64,000 bases of DNA from Solirubrobacteraceae bacterium (GTDB lineage: Bacteria > Actinomycetota > Thermoleophilia > Solirubrobacterales > Solirubrobacteraceae). The notes below the pieces were generated by a model. It was not told where the DNA came from. It did not search any database and saw nothing but the letters and a program-made list of their open reading frames with translations. This document shows, piece by piece, positions 26,677 through 34,339 of the stretch. Within the stretch, counting starts at the first letter, position 1; each line of letters starts with the position of its first letter. The position numbers and the translations under genes were made by a program. The stretch is taken from the NCBI GenBank assembly GCA_025449845.1, contig JANWIP010000019.1, positions 1-64,000 on the forward strand, given 5' to 3'.

Positions 26677-27243
26677 TTAGAGGTGCAGCTGTCCGATGAC
26701 CTGCACGGTGGCGTTGTCGGTGTTGCGGTTGATCGTGCCATATACCTGTCCAGTGCCTTTGGCATGCGCATAGTGGCCGCTGCCGTGGCTGACGCTGATC
26801 GACCCGCCGAAGCTTGCAAATTCGCCCTGCCCGGCGTTGAATTTCGCCGTCCCGCGCCCTGTGATCGTGCCGCCGTGCAGGTAGATCGTGAACCCCACCT
26901 GCACCGTGCTGGTGCCGATCGTCAGGCTCGCCCGCACGCTTCCTGGCAGCGTCCCCGTGATCTTGCCTTCCTCGATCAGCGTACTGCTCGCGCTATTGGG
27001 ATTGGCCAGATGCAACTGGCCCTTGTCGCTCACCTGGAGTGTCTTCGCCGCGCGTGCAGTGGCTGAGGCGCTCGCCATCCTGGCGGCCAGCGCCGTGGCT
27101 GGCAGTGCCGCGGCGCCTAGCGCGAGGCATGCCGCGACGGCGAGGGTCAGCAAGCTCGCGGTTGGCGGCTTGCGCCTATGCCACGGTTCATCCTCAGGCT
27201 GCCCCAGCTCAGCGGAATTGCATATACGTTTCCACAAACTCAT
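26677..27243 (-). CDS. secreted beta-rich protein of unknown function
   Basis: A 188-aa protein with a long N-terminal region and a signal-like helix (ASLLTLAVAACLALGAAALP). The C-terminal 100 residues are rich in Gly, Thr and Ser with alternating beta strands (GGTITGRGTAKFNAGQGEF, then GSISVSHGSGHYAHAKGTGQ and VYGTINRNTDNATVQVIGQL), resembling small allene-oxide-cyclase-like barrels. It lies 22 bp upstream of the secreted-protein gene on the same strand and is likely co-transcribed. The resemblance is by pattern only. Confidence 0.65.
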   Translation of the reverse strand: MSLWKRICNSAELGQPEDEPWHRRKPPTASLLTLAVAACLALGAAALPATALAARMASASATARAAKTLQVSDKGQLHLANPNSASSTLIEEGKITGTLPGSVRASLTIGTSTVQVGFTIYLHGGTITGRGTAKFNAGQGEFASFGGSISVSHGSGHYAHAKGTGQVYGTINRNTDNATVQVIGQLHL

Positions 27244-28000
27244 ACTGTCCCTATCATCTCATAGAAGCCTTTTGTCTGCGGCCCGGGCGACCCGGTCGTG
27301 TCCCGGCCCTTTGTAGCGTATCGGCTACATAGAGCAAGCGTGGCAGTTGGCTCGGACGGGCCCAGTTGATGGCCGCGAGCAGCGCTCCGTAAGGCGCAAA
27401 TCACGGCCCCGGCTCGCATCTCGCCGGGGCCGAGGGCCTGCAAGCAGGTGTTTCTGACTGCTCAGCCGTTGCGCTGACGCAGGCGCTCGCCTGGGTGCCG
27501 CGACGCTGTGACGTCGGCTCCTTCGGCGTGCCCGCCTCGCGCGATGCTCGCCAGGCGATAGCGACGAATCGGCTGCTGCCGTCCGCCCTCCTGCCCGGTC
27601 TGCTCCGGCAGCAGCAGGAAGCGCCGCTGGGGCTGATCGTCGTGGCTTGAGAATGATGGGCTCATAGTTGAGCATCTTTGCGCTTGATCCCCCGCAAGGC
27701 TTTGGCCTTCAGTCCAAAATGTCGACCCCGCGGGTGCCTGGGATGCGTTTCGCTGGTCGCCATGGTCTGGTCTCGACTCGCTGAGATCTGCGCCTGCACG
27801 GATCGAATGTTTTGCCTCATCTGAACTTTATACGAGTAGGCCGGCGTAAAGGTCCAGGCAGACGCTCACCGTTGCTGCTCTTGCGCATATTGCGATTGTC
27901 ACGTTGGCCATCTCGACGTCGATTGCGCTCGCTTGAAGCTCAGCGTAGGGCAAGACCCCTCAAGTCAACCGCCATCGTCGTAGGTACCAGGATTGGTGAT
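27244..28000. other. intergenic region without a confident gene
   Basis: About 750 bp separate the secreted-protein pair from the VapBC module. A minus-strand frame at 27462-27665 (67 aa, MSPSFSSHDDQPQRRFLLLP) is basic and Gln/Arg-rich but has no visible ribosome binding site and no recognisable domain. I see no RNA gene or repeat here. Confidence 0.4.
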
Positions 28001-28396
28001 CTAACTGTACAGCCGCAATGGAGTGCACTTCGCAAGACGATCGAAGTCGGTGTCGGCGTGCAGAAGCGGTGCGCCCGTTCGCACACAGGGCGCCGCGATT
28101 AGACAGTCGAGGGTCTTACGAATCGTCTCACCCGCATGACGCGCCATGCGATATAGATCCGCAGCCAGGACAAAATCATCGAGACCGTCCAGGCGCAGTA
28201 TCGGGAAGGACCTCAGATGGCGCTCGACGAGACGCGCCTCTCGATCGGAGCGAAGCCCCTGCAAGATCTCCGTGACCACGATGTCGGTGAGGGCGATCGG
28301 CTCCCCTCCCTCAATCAATTCGATGCAACGTTCGGCCTGCGGGGTGTCCCGCTCGTTGAACACGTCTATCCAAACGCTGGTGTCGACGACGATCAC
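28001..28396 (-). CDS. vapC: VapC-type PIN-domain toxin
   Basis: A 131-aa PIN ribonuclease. Acidic metal-binding residues are seen in VIVVDTSVWIDVF (Asp near residue 5), TDIVVTEILQGLR (Glu), LDCLIAAPC (Asp) and LLHADTDFDRLA (Asp). The GTG start at 28396 overlaps the stop of the antitoxin gene by GTGA, the usual vapBC coupling. VapC proteins cleave tRNA or rRNA when free of antitoxin. It is the first of three toxin-antitoxin modules within 2.4 kb. Confidence 0.88.
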   Translation of the reverse strand: MIVVDTSVWIDVFNERDTPQAERCIELIEGGEPIALTDIVVTEILQGLRSDREARLVERHLRSFPILRLDGLDDFVLAADLYRMARHAGETIRKTLDCLIAAPCVRTGAPLLHADTDFDRLAKCTPLRLYS

Positions 28397-28590
28397 GGGC
28401 GCCCGCGACGACTCTCCTGCAGGTCGCCTTCCCAACGGACTCGCCCGCGTAGGTCCAGTACGCCTATACGCCTGTGGCGGGCAACCAGCTCGCGTAGCGC
28501 CACATCGACGGCTTCGCGCTTCGTGCGAGCCCCAATCAGCTCCTGGGCCTCCTGCAGCACGCCGTCATCAATCTCGATGTTAGTGCGCAT
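28393..28590 (-). CDS. vapB: VapB-type antitoxin
   Basis: A 65-aa protein: a ribbon-helix-helix N-terminus (MRTNIEIDDGVLQEAQELIG), then TKREAVDVALRELVARHRR and the C-terminal tail DLRGRVRWEGDLQESRRGRP that would wrap the toxin. This is the DUF2191/VapB type. It overlaps vapC by 4 bp. The dimer would repress its own promoter upstream of 28590. Confidence 0.88.
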   Translation of the reverse strand: MRTNIEIDDGVLQEAQELIGARTKREAVDVALRELVARHRRIGVLDLRGRVRWEGDLQESRRGRP

Positions 28591-28738
28591 GCACTACAGC
28601 ATACACATCCGCAGGTGTATCCTGAGTGCCTCCCAGCAAGGGCCTCGGGCGGCAGATCGAGGGGCTGTGACGGGGCACCATCACTACACAGACTAAGCCG
28701 CTGCGCCCGTCAGGGTTCGAATAACTAGAACTAGACCT

Positions 28739-29524
28739 GTGGTAGGCTCCGAATTCGTGAACGGTGTGAGTTTTGTCGCCCGCGCTGCGAGTCTGGTTGC
28801 TCTTGGACTGGTAGCCGCTCTGCTAGCGGCTGGGTGTGGGACGAGCAGCGTCGATGCTGCCGGCGACGCCAGTGGGCCTATCAGCATCGGCTCGACTAGC
28901 GGGCTCAGTAAGTCGCAGCTTTACCGGGTACCGTCAGGGTCGATGGAACCGACGCTACCTATCGGTACGAGGGTCGTCGTGCAGAAGGGGCGGCCAACCG
29001 TGGGAGCCATTGTGGTCTACCACCCGCCAGAAGGCGCCGAACGTGAGGAGTGTGGGCCTAAGCCCCACGTCATCAGACTCGGCGAGGCCGCTTGCGATGC
29101 GCCCATTCCTGAAGAGTCCAAAATCGAGTACATCAAGCGCGTCGTCGCCGGGCCCAACGACGAAATCTATGTTCGACGGGGCCACGTCTATCGGAAGGCC
29201 AATGGTTCAGGCGAGTTCGTACGCGAGAGTGATTCCTACATCCGCGCTTGCGGCGTCAGCCCAGAGTGCGATTTCCCGGTCCCGATCAAGATTCCAGCCG
29301 GGCACTGGTTTTTGATGGGAGACAACCGTGGAGAGTCCGACGACAGCCGCTTCCATGGACCCGTGCCGACGGCGTGGATCGTTGGCATGGCAACCTGGAT
29401 CACACAGCATGTGCCCCACTTGCATCCGGGACAAGTCCCGGCGCTAACGACGGAGCTACGACGCCGGGGGTGGACAGACACGGATATCGAGCAGCGCGTC
29501 ACGCCATACGTTCCTAGCCACTGA
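28739..29524 (+). CDS. signal peptidase I homologue predicted to be a lipoprotein
   Basis: A 261-aa S26-family serine protease. The catalytic serine is in VPSGSMEPTL (Ser68), the lysine general base in YIKRVVAGPND (Lys133), and the late motif is GDNRGESDDSR. Instead of the usual N-terminal membrane helix, it has a signal sequence ending in a lipobox (LLAAGCG, Cys33), so it would be anchored outside by lipid. GTG at 28739 or 28757 may be the start. It sits among toxin-antitoxin modules with no obvious substrate gene. It may process a particular exported protein set or be a housekeeping paralogue. Confidence 0.82.
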   Translation: MVGSEFVNGVSFVARAASLVALGLVAALLAAGCGTSSVDAAGDASGPISIGSTSGLSKSQLYRVPSGSMEPTLPIGTRVVVQKGRPTVGAIVVYHPPEGAEREECGPKPHVIRLGEAACDAPIPEESKIEYIKRVVAGPNDEIYVRRGHVYRKANGSGEFVRESDSYIRACGVSPECDFPVPIKIPAGHWFLMGDNRGESDDSRFHGPVPTAWIVGMATWITQHVPHLHPGQVPALTTELRRRGWTDTDIEQRVTPYVPSH

Positions 29525-29730
29525 GCCCGACTGCCCTCAGCGCGACCTGCTGGCGGCGTTACCCCCAGTTGCCGGCAGATCTTGCGCGCAAGGCCGTAGT
29601 CGATCTCTCTATGACGCGGCACGACTGAGCGTGCTCCTTGCGTGCCGGCCCATCGTGCATGGTTCCCGCCCTCGTCTACTTGGCGGCAGCCATGAGCGCG
29701 CAAGTGGCGCTCGAGGTCGCGTCGCTTCAT
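29236..29730 (-). CDS. hicA: HicA toxin with a run-on C-terminus
   Basis: The first 60 residues are a HicA mRNA interferase: MKRRDLERHLRAHGCRQVDE, GGNHARWAG and VPRHREIDYGLARKICRQLG, including the catalytic His. HicA is normally about 60 aa; here the frame continues for another 100 residues that are antisense to the signal-peptidase gene and look random. Either the normal stop was lost or translation really extends. The ATG at 29730 overlaps the hicB stop by ATGA, so the order is antitoxin then toxin, the reverse of the textbook hicAB order. Confidence 0.75.
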   Translation of the reverse strand: MKRRDLERHLRAHGCRQVDEGGNHARWAGTQGARSVVPRHREIDYGLARKICRQLGVTPPAGRAEGSRAQWLGTYGVTRCSISVSVHPRRRSSVVSAGTCPGCKWGTCCVIQVAMPTIHAVGTGPWKRLSSDSPRLSPIKNQCPAGILIGTGKSHSGLTPQARM

Positions 29731-29948
29731 GCAGCGATCGTAAGATGCAGCGCTTCACGCTCGCGCCGATCGTCGGCGTTGCCGGGCTCCGGGGAGAGCA
29801 TCAGCCGCAACGCATCGATGACGTTTGCGCGCGCCTCCCCCCGCGTACGGCCCTGGCTGAAGACACCGTCCACCTCAGGGATCGACGCGATAACCCAGCC
29901 TTCATCTCCGGGCTCATAGACGATCGTCAAATCAAGCTGCTCAGGCAC
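29727..29948 (-). CDS. hicB: HicB-type antitoxin
   Basis: A 73-aa HicB-like protein starting at GTG 29948. The partial RNase H-like fold is clear: QLDLTIVYEPGDEGWVIASI, then PEVDGVFSQGRTRGEARANV and IDALRLMLSPE. There is no separate DNA-binding domain, so it is a short HicB. The same frame is open further upstream, but that part is antisense or frame-shadow sequence of the decayed mazF-like gene. It is coupled to hicA by a 4-bp overlap. Confidence 0.8.
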   Translation of the reverse strand: MPEQLDLTIVYEPGDEGWVIASIPEVDGVFSQGRTRGEARANVIDALRLMLSPEPGNADDRREREALHLTIAA

Positions 29949-29984
29949 AAGCCAAAAGGATACCGTCCCTGGAGGGCACCACAG

Positions 29985-30190
29985 ACGGGCAGCCTCCACC
30001 GTCGAGGGAACCCGAGAGCCGCGGATACGCGTGGTGGCGCAACAGAGGGGACGGAGATGGCGGGAAGATTCTCGAAATCTCCGTGGCCTCTGATCAGACA
30101 GCTCCATGAGGAGCGGTTTGGATCGCGAGACGCCTCAAGCCCCGATGCGCGCTGATAGGGCGCCCACCAAACCTCGCCGCGTCTCACCAC
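29985..30190 (-). pseudogene. decayed MazF/PemK-like toxin gene
   Basis: The frame starts like a MazF/PemK endoribonuclease (GTG at 30190, MVRRGEVWWAPYQRASG) and keeps a fragment of the second strand pair (ENLPAISV), but the normal RRPVLVV core is missing and the rest drifts into unrelated sequence, ending within hicB. This suggests small deletions and frameshifts. An intact-looking antitoxin gene overlaps its start by 7 bp. I am fairly sure of the N-terminus and unsure of the extent. Confidence 0.5.
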
Positions 30191-30390
30191 GGCTCGTGCC
30201 CGGCTGCCCGCTCCTCCTTGGCGAGCCTCTGCATCGTCTCTTCGAACGCAACCTCATGAAGCCCGGATATGTCGCCCCACTCGTCGGCGCCGTCGCCCGC
30301 GTGATCACGCTGAACGGCCCTCAGCGCGATCTCGGCGTCGTGCTCGCTCCAGCCCGATGCTTCTTGCAGAAGCTGCTCCTTCGCGGTCAT
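30184..30390 (-). CDS. antitoxin of the decayed MazF-like module
   Basis: A 68-aa acidic protein (MTAKEQLLQEASGWSEHDAE, then VQRDHAGDGADEWGDISGLH) of the type found upstream of MazF/PemK toxins in actinobacteria. The C-terminus is charged (LAKEERAAGHEPW). It overlaps the toxin relic by 7 bp. It may persist as an orphan antitoxin, which could neutralise a related toxin elsewhere. Confidence 0.65.
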   Translation of the reverse strand: MTAKEQLLQEASGWSEHDAEIALRAVQRDHAGDGADEWGDISGLHEVAFEETMQRLAKEERAAGHEPW

Positions 30391-30468
30391 GGGGAGTTCG
30401 ATGATAGTTCATGGTGCCGACCCGACTGGCATAGAGATTTCGAGCTATGCCCACGTAGACGGCGAAAA

Positions 30469-30557
30469 CGGAGAGGGAGGGATTCGAACCCTCGAACGAG
30501 GTTTCCCCCGTTACGCGATTTCCAGTCGCGCCCGTTCAACCGCTCCGGCACCTCTCC
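30469..30557 (-). tRNA. tRNA-Ser(GGA)
   Basis: A class II tRNA of 89 nt. Acceptor strands GGAGAGG and CCTCTCC pair; the anticodon arm is CGCGA-CTGGAAA-TCGCG, giving anticodon GGA (serine); a long variable arm follows; the T arm is GAGGG-TTCGAAT-CCCTC; the discriminator is G. No CCA is encoded. Confidence 0.95.
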
Positions 30558-30672
30558 GGGCACTGCGATGCTATGAGAACCCTGTGCGGTGGATATCCAC
30601 CGTCGTGAGCTCCGAGCGGCAGCCACAGGCTACGACACAAGCGGGGAGAGGCGCTGCTAGGCTGCGCTGCCT

Positions 30673-30837
30673 ATGTTGCTCCTCGCCAGCGCAGCCGTTT
30701 CCAAGGACATTGGCCTCATCGTCACCTTCATCGGGATCGGCATCGTCGTCAACATCATCGTCATCTACATCGCCGTGCAGGTGAGCGGCGAGCGCCATCA
30801 GAACCAGGAGCACCTCTCGCGCCGCTCCGGCGTCTGA
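30673..30837 (+). CDS. small single-pass membrane protein
   Basis: A 54-aa protein: a short N-terminus (MLLLASAAVSKD), one strong membrane helix (IGLIVTFIGIGIVVNIIVIY) continuing IAVQV, then a polar tail SGERHQNQEHLSRRSGV. Codon use is GC-rich at third positions and the hydrophobic pattern is clean, so it is likely real. No strong ribosome binding site is seen. It lies between tRNA-Ser(GGA) and the convergent L,D-transpeptidase gene. Function unknown. Confidence 0.6.
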   Translation: MLLLASAAVSKDIGLIVTFIGIGIVVNIIVIYIAVQVSGERHQNQEHLSRRSGV

Positions 30838-30918
30838 GCTTCAGCTCCGGGGTCTCGGTGCTTGTCGGCCCCGCCTGCCAGACCGTGCGGTGTCTGACCG
30901 TCCGCCGCGGCGTCTGAT

Positions 30919-31971
30919 TCAGGCCACGAAGACCGGCGTGCCCACGGGGGTGCGGCTGTAGAGCGCGATCACGTCGGGGATGCGCATGCGCACGCAGCCG
31001 TGCGAGGCGTCGTGCCCGATCGAGGAGTACTCCGAGGGGTCGATGCCGTGGATTCCCGCGCCCCCGTTAAAGGCCATGAAGCGCGCCTTCAGCGGGTCCT
31101 GGGGGCCGGGGGGGATCGTCTTGCCCGCCAGCGAGCCCGCCCACGCCGAGTTGGGGACCAGCCAGGGGGGGTCCACCTCCTTCCACTGGATCGCATACAG
31201 GCCCGGGGAGGTTTCCAGGCCCTGCATGCCTACCGCGATTTCGTAGGTCGAGGCCAGCTTGAGGTGTTCGTAGAAGCGCAGCGTGAAGGCATTGCGATCG
31301 ATCACGATGTAGGCGGGGTACTTGGTTGCCAGCTGCGCCGTCGTCACGGCGGGGTGGACGATGTGCGCGGGCGCGCGTACCGAGCTTGCCACGAGGGCCC
31401 CGGTGAGGGCCCGTCCCACGCGGGCGCGCAGCAGCTTTGCGTCGAGCACCACGCCGCTGTGGCCCTGCACCTCGCTGAGGCCCGTGGCGGTCGGCTGCAC
31501 GGAGGCGTTCACCGCCGGGTGGTCTACCTCCGAGCTCACGCGTTCGGCGAATTCGCGCACCGCCACGTGCGAGTAGTGGGCGTGCAGCGGGATGTTGCGG
31601 TGCACACTGCCGCCGAACAGTCCACGCGCGGTGCGCGCGAAGATCGATCCTTCGCGGCTCGCGCTCACGGCCTGTTCCACCAGGCTCGCCGCGTCGACCG
31701 TCAGGCCAGCGTCGCGGCCCGTGATGTGCCATGTGCGCGTGCCGTAGTGAACCGTCACCGGCTGCCGCGTGCGCCTCGCCAGTTCAGCTCGCAGCTTCAC
31801 CGTCGCCGCCGAGGCGCTCAGGCCGCCCACGGGCACCCCGCCGATGCTCACGCCGTTGGCGATGTTCTCGCGGCGTGAGTGGTCATAGGCGTACATCGCC
31901 AGCAGCGCCACCACCAGCACGCCCAGCAGGCCGGCGATCAGGAACGTTGGAGTTCGGCGGGCGGTGCTCAT
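30919..31971 (-). CDS. L,D-transpeptidase (YkuD) with peptidoglycan-binding-like domain
   Basis: A 350-aa cell-wall enzyme. An N-terminal membrane anchor (TFLIAGLLGVLVVALLAMYA) precedes a region like the PG_binding_4 domain (ANGVSIGGVPVGGLSASAAT). The C-terminal YkuD domain has YIVIDRNAFTLRFYEH, GIHGIDPSEYSSIG and SHGCVRM with the catalytic cysteine at about residue 326. Such enzymes make 3-3 peptidoglycan cross-links or attach proteins to the wall, outside the membrane. Length and domain order are normal for actinobacteria. Confidence 0.9.
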   Translation of the reverse strand: MSTARRTPTFLIAGLLGVLVVALLAMYAYDHSRRENIANGVSIGGVPVGGLSASAATVKLRAELARRTRQPVTVHYGTRTWHITGRDAGLTVDAASLVEQAVSASREGSIFARTARGLFGGSVHRNIPLHAHYSHVAVREFAERVSSEVDHPAVNASVQPTATGLSEVQGHSGVVLDAKLLRARVGRALTGALVASSVRAPAHIVHPAVTTAQLATKYPAYIVIDRNAFTLRFYEHLKLASTYEIAVGMQGLETSPGLYAIQWKEVDPPWLVPNSAWAGSLAGKTIPPGPQDPLKARFMAFNGGAGIHGIDPSEYSSIGHDASHGCVRMRIPDVIALYSRTPVGTPVFVA

Positions 31972-32171
31972 CGGCTTCTCAGGGCGGTGCTCATCGGCTG
32001 CTCAGGCTGGCTCCACGTGCGAGACGACCCTCCACGAGGCGGGGGACTCCAGACCACTGGCCGAGCCTCGACGCACCCGTCCCCCGCGCGAGACGCGACT
32101 CGATCGTCCCAGTCTACCCTCGGATTGAACGTTTCAGTCCCCATGCAAGAGGACTTTCTTCAGAGTACGCC

Positions 32172-33512
32172 CTAGACCTGCTGATAGATCAAAAAGACGT
32201 TCAGGGCCGTTATCAGGGCGGCCAGCCCACCGGCCGCGATCGTCGTGGGCAGGCGATTCACGTGCACGCCCATCACGCTGCGCCTGCTGGTCAGCAGCAC
32301 CAGCGGGATCAGCGCCAGCGGAATACCGAACGACAGCACCACCTGGCTGAACACCAGCACTTCCGTGGGTCCGAAGCCGAGCGCCAGTACGAGGATCGCC
32401 GGCAGCATCGTCAACAGCCGCCGCAGGAACAGGGGAATGTTGAAGCCTACGAAGCCGCGCATCACCAGCTGTCCCGCATATGTGCCCACCGAGGAGGACG
32501 AAGCTCCCGAGGCCAGCAGCGCCACCGCGAACGCCAGCGCCGCGCCGCCGCCTACCAGCTGCGCGAAGCCCGCGTGGGCCTCGCTCAGCGTGCTTACTTC
32601 CGTGTGGCCTGTGCCGTGGAAGAGCTTCGCTGCCACCGCCAGCATCGCCATGTTCACCAGGCCCGCCAGCCCCAGCGCCACGATCACGTCCACGCGCTCA
32701 TAGCGCAGAACCTTTGCGCGCTCGCGGTCATCGCGCACCGGCGTGCGTCCGTTCGTCAGCGCCGAGTGCAGGTAGATCACGTGCGGCATCACCGTCGCGC
32801 CAATGATCCCCACCGCCAGATACAGGCTGGAGGTGCCCGCCAGATGGGGGGACAGGCCGTCCAGCGACTCCCGCGCCGAGGGGCCGATCTTCAGTGCCTC
32901 ATACAGAAAGCCCATGAAGACGATGCCCAGCAGCGCCGACACCGCCAGCTCAAAGCGGCGGTGGCCGCGGCTCTGCAGGTGCAGGATCGCGAACGCGATC
33001 ACTCCCGTCATCAGCCCCGCCGGCAGCATCGGCACGCCGAACAGCAGATTCAGCCCCAGTGCCGCGCCTACGAACTCCGCCACATCGGTGGCCATCGCCA
33101 TGATCTCCGCCTGCACCCACATCGCCCACGACGCCTCGCGCGGGTAGCGCCGCCGGAACAGCTCTGGCAGGCTCGCGTCCGTCACGATCCCGAGCTTCGC
33201 CGACAGGTACTGGATCAGCATCGCCATCAGATTGGCCACCAGCACCACCCACAGCAGCAGGTACCCGAACTTCGCTCCCCCCTGGATGTTCGTCGCGAAG
33301 TTGCCCGGGTCCACATAGGCGATGGCCGCCACGAACGATGGTCCCAGCATGCTCAGCATCGCCCGCACCCGCCCGCGCGCGAACAGCGTTTCCAGTGCGC
33401 TAGGCGCGATGCCAGCGGTGGCGCTGCCGGCAGCCGCGCCGGGCGCGGGCAGCGCGGCCCCACCCACTCCTTCCAAAACAGGCGCCGTGCTCCGCGGCGG
33501 AATCGGCGTCAT
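32172..33512 (-). CDS. mntH: Nramp-family Mn2+/divalent metal transporter
   Basis: A 446-aa proton-coupled metal importer with about 11 membrane helices. The metal-site motif DPGNFATNIQGG (helix 1) and the helix 6 region (GATVMPHVIYLHSAL, with MPH) are conserved. The N-terminal 45 residues are a Pro/Ala-rich tail before ARGRVRAML. The ATG overlaps the stop of the upstream DtxR-family gene by ATGA, so transporter and regulator are made together, which fits metal-controlled expression. Confidence 0.92.
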   Translation of the reverse strand: MTPIPPRSTAPVLEGVGGAALPAPGAAAGSATAGIAPSALETLFARGRVRAMLSMLGPSFVAAIAYVDPGNFATNIQGGAKFGYLLLWVVLVANLMAMLIQYLSAKLGIVTDASLPELFRRRYPREASWAMWVQAEIMAMATDVAEFVGAALGLNLLFGVPMLPAGLMTGVIAFAILHLQSRGHRRFELAVSALLGIVFMGFLYEALKIGPSARESLDGLSPHLAGTSSLYLAVGIIGATVMPHVIYLHSALTNGRTPVRDDRERAKVLRYERVDVIVALGLAGLVNMAMLAVAAKLFHGTGHTEVSTLSEAHAGFAQLVGGGAALAFAVALLASGASSSSVGTYAGQLVMRGFVGFNIPLFLRRLLTMLPAILVLALGFGPTEVLVFSQVVLSFGIPLALIPLVLLTSRRSVMGVHVNRLPTTIAAGGLAALITALNVFLIYQQV

Positions 33513-34264
33513 GCAACACCTTCGCGGGTCGGGGTCCGGGAGGGGGGCGAGGCGATGTGAGCTCGTTCCTGTCCCAGCTGATTCGGGCCCATCTCCACGC
33601 GCATCGCCTGTGCCAGCTGGCCGCCGAGCGCGTGCTCGGCGCCGCTTGCGCCGAAGCTCACCAGCAGTGGCCCGCCGAAGGGCTGGTGCTCGAGCACCTC
33701 AAACGCGTCGCCTGGGGAGATGCCCAGGCCCGCCAGGTAGCGCAGCATCTCGGGGTCCGCGTCGGAGACTCGCACGAACACCCCGCGCTCTCCTGCCGCC
33801 ATGCTGTCGAGCGCGCGCGTGGGGGTCTCCGCCAGCTCCAGCTCCGCTGTGGGGATCGGATCGCCGTGGGGGTCTGCCGTCGGGTTTCCCAGCTTCGCCG
33901 CGATCAGCTCCTCGAGCTCCTCGCTGAGCACGTGCTCCAGCACCTCCGCCTCGGCGTGCACCCGGTCCCATGGCATCTGCAGCGTCTCCGCCAGGAACAG
34001 CTCCAGCAGGCGGTGATGGCGGATCACCTCCAGCGCCACCTTGCGCCCTTTTGCCGTCAGCGTCACGCCGCGGTAGGGCACGTGCACGATCAGCTCTAGC
34101 TCGCCTAGTTTCTTCAGCATCGCCGACACCGACCCCGCCGTGATCTCCAGCCGCTCCGCCAGTGCGTTCGTGGAAACCGGCTCTTCGTGGCGCGATTCCA
34201 GCGTAAAGATCGCCTTGCAGTAGTCCTCCACCGCCGGTGTCCGCGTGATGTCTCGTGCCGCCAT
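33509..34264 (-). CDS. DtxR/MntR-family metal-dependent repressor
   Basis: A 251-aa regulator with the three-domain layout of DtxR/IdeR. The winged helix is RTPAVEDYCKAIFTLESRHE through NALAERLEITAGSVSAMLKK. The metal-binding and dimer region is HHRLLELFLAETLQMPWDRV and HAEAEVLEHVLSEELEELIA. The C-terminal part is an SH3-like FeoA domain (MLRYLAGLGISPGDAFEVLE). Coupling to mntH suggests it senses Mn2+ (or Fe2+) and represses this operon. I use the ATG at 34264 (upstream ATG at 34282 lies inside the promoter). Confidence 0.88.
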   Translation of the reverse strand: MAARDITRTPAVEDYCKAIFTLESRHEEPVSTNALAERLEITAGSVSAMLKKLGELELIVHVPYRGVTLTAKGRKVALEVIRHHRLLELFLAETLQMPWDRVHAEAEVLEHVLSEELEELIAAKLGNPTADPHGDPIPTAELELAETPTRALDSMAAGERGVFVRVSDADPEMLRYLAGLGISPGDAFEVLEHQPFGGPLLVSFGASGAEHALGGQLAQAMRVEMGPNQLGQERAHIASPPSRTPTREGVA

Positions 34265-34271
34265 TAAAAGA

Positions 34272-34306
34272 AGTTTAGCCATGCCAAGAATTTTGTCAAG
34301 GCATGG
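34272..34306 (-). promoter_or_regulatory. promoter and operator of the DtxR-mntH operon
   Basis: Minus strand: TTGACA (34299-34294), 16 nt, TAAACT (34277-34272), placing the start of transcription at about the ATG (34264), so the message may be leaderless. The inverted repeat CCATGCC (34279-34285) and GGCATGG (34300-34306) brackets the promoter spacer, a natural repressor site for the first gene product. Confidence 0.65.
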
Positions 34307-34339
34307 GGTGGCGAGCGCTTGTGCTCATCGCCGCGGTAG

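Noticed and set aside
31731-33560. A 609-aa plus-strand ORF over the L,D-transpeptidase and mntH genes
   Set aside because: His/Arg/Gln-rich shadow; both minus-strand genes have full catalytic or transport motifs.
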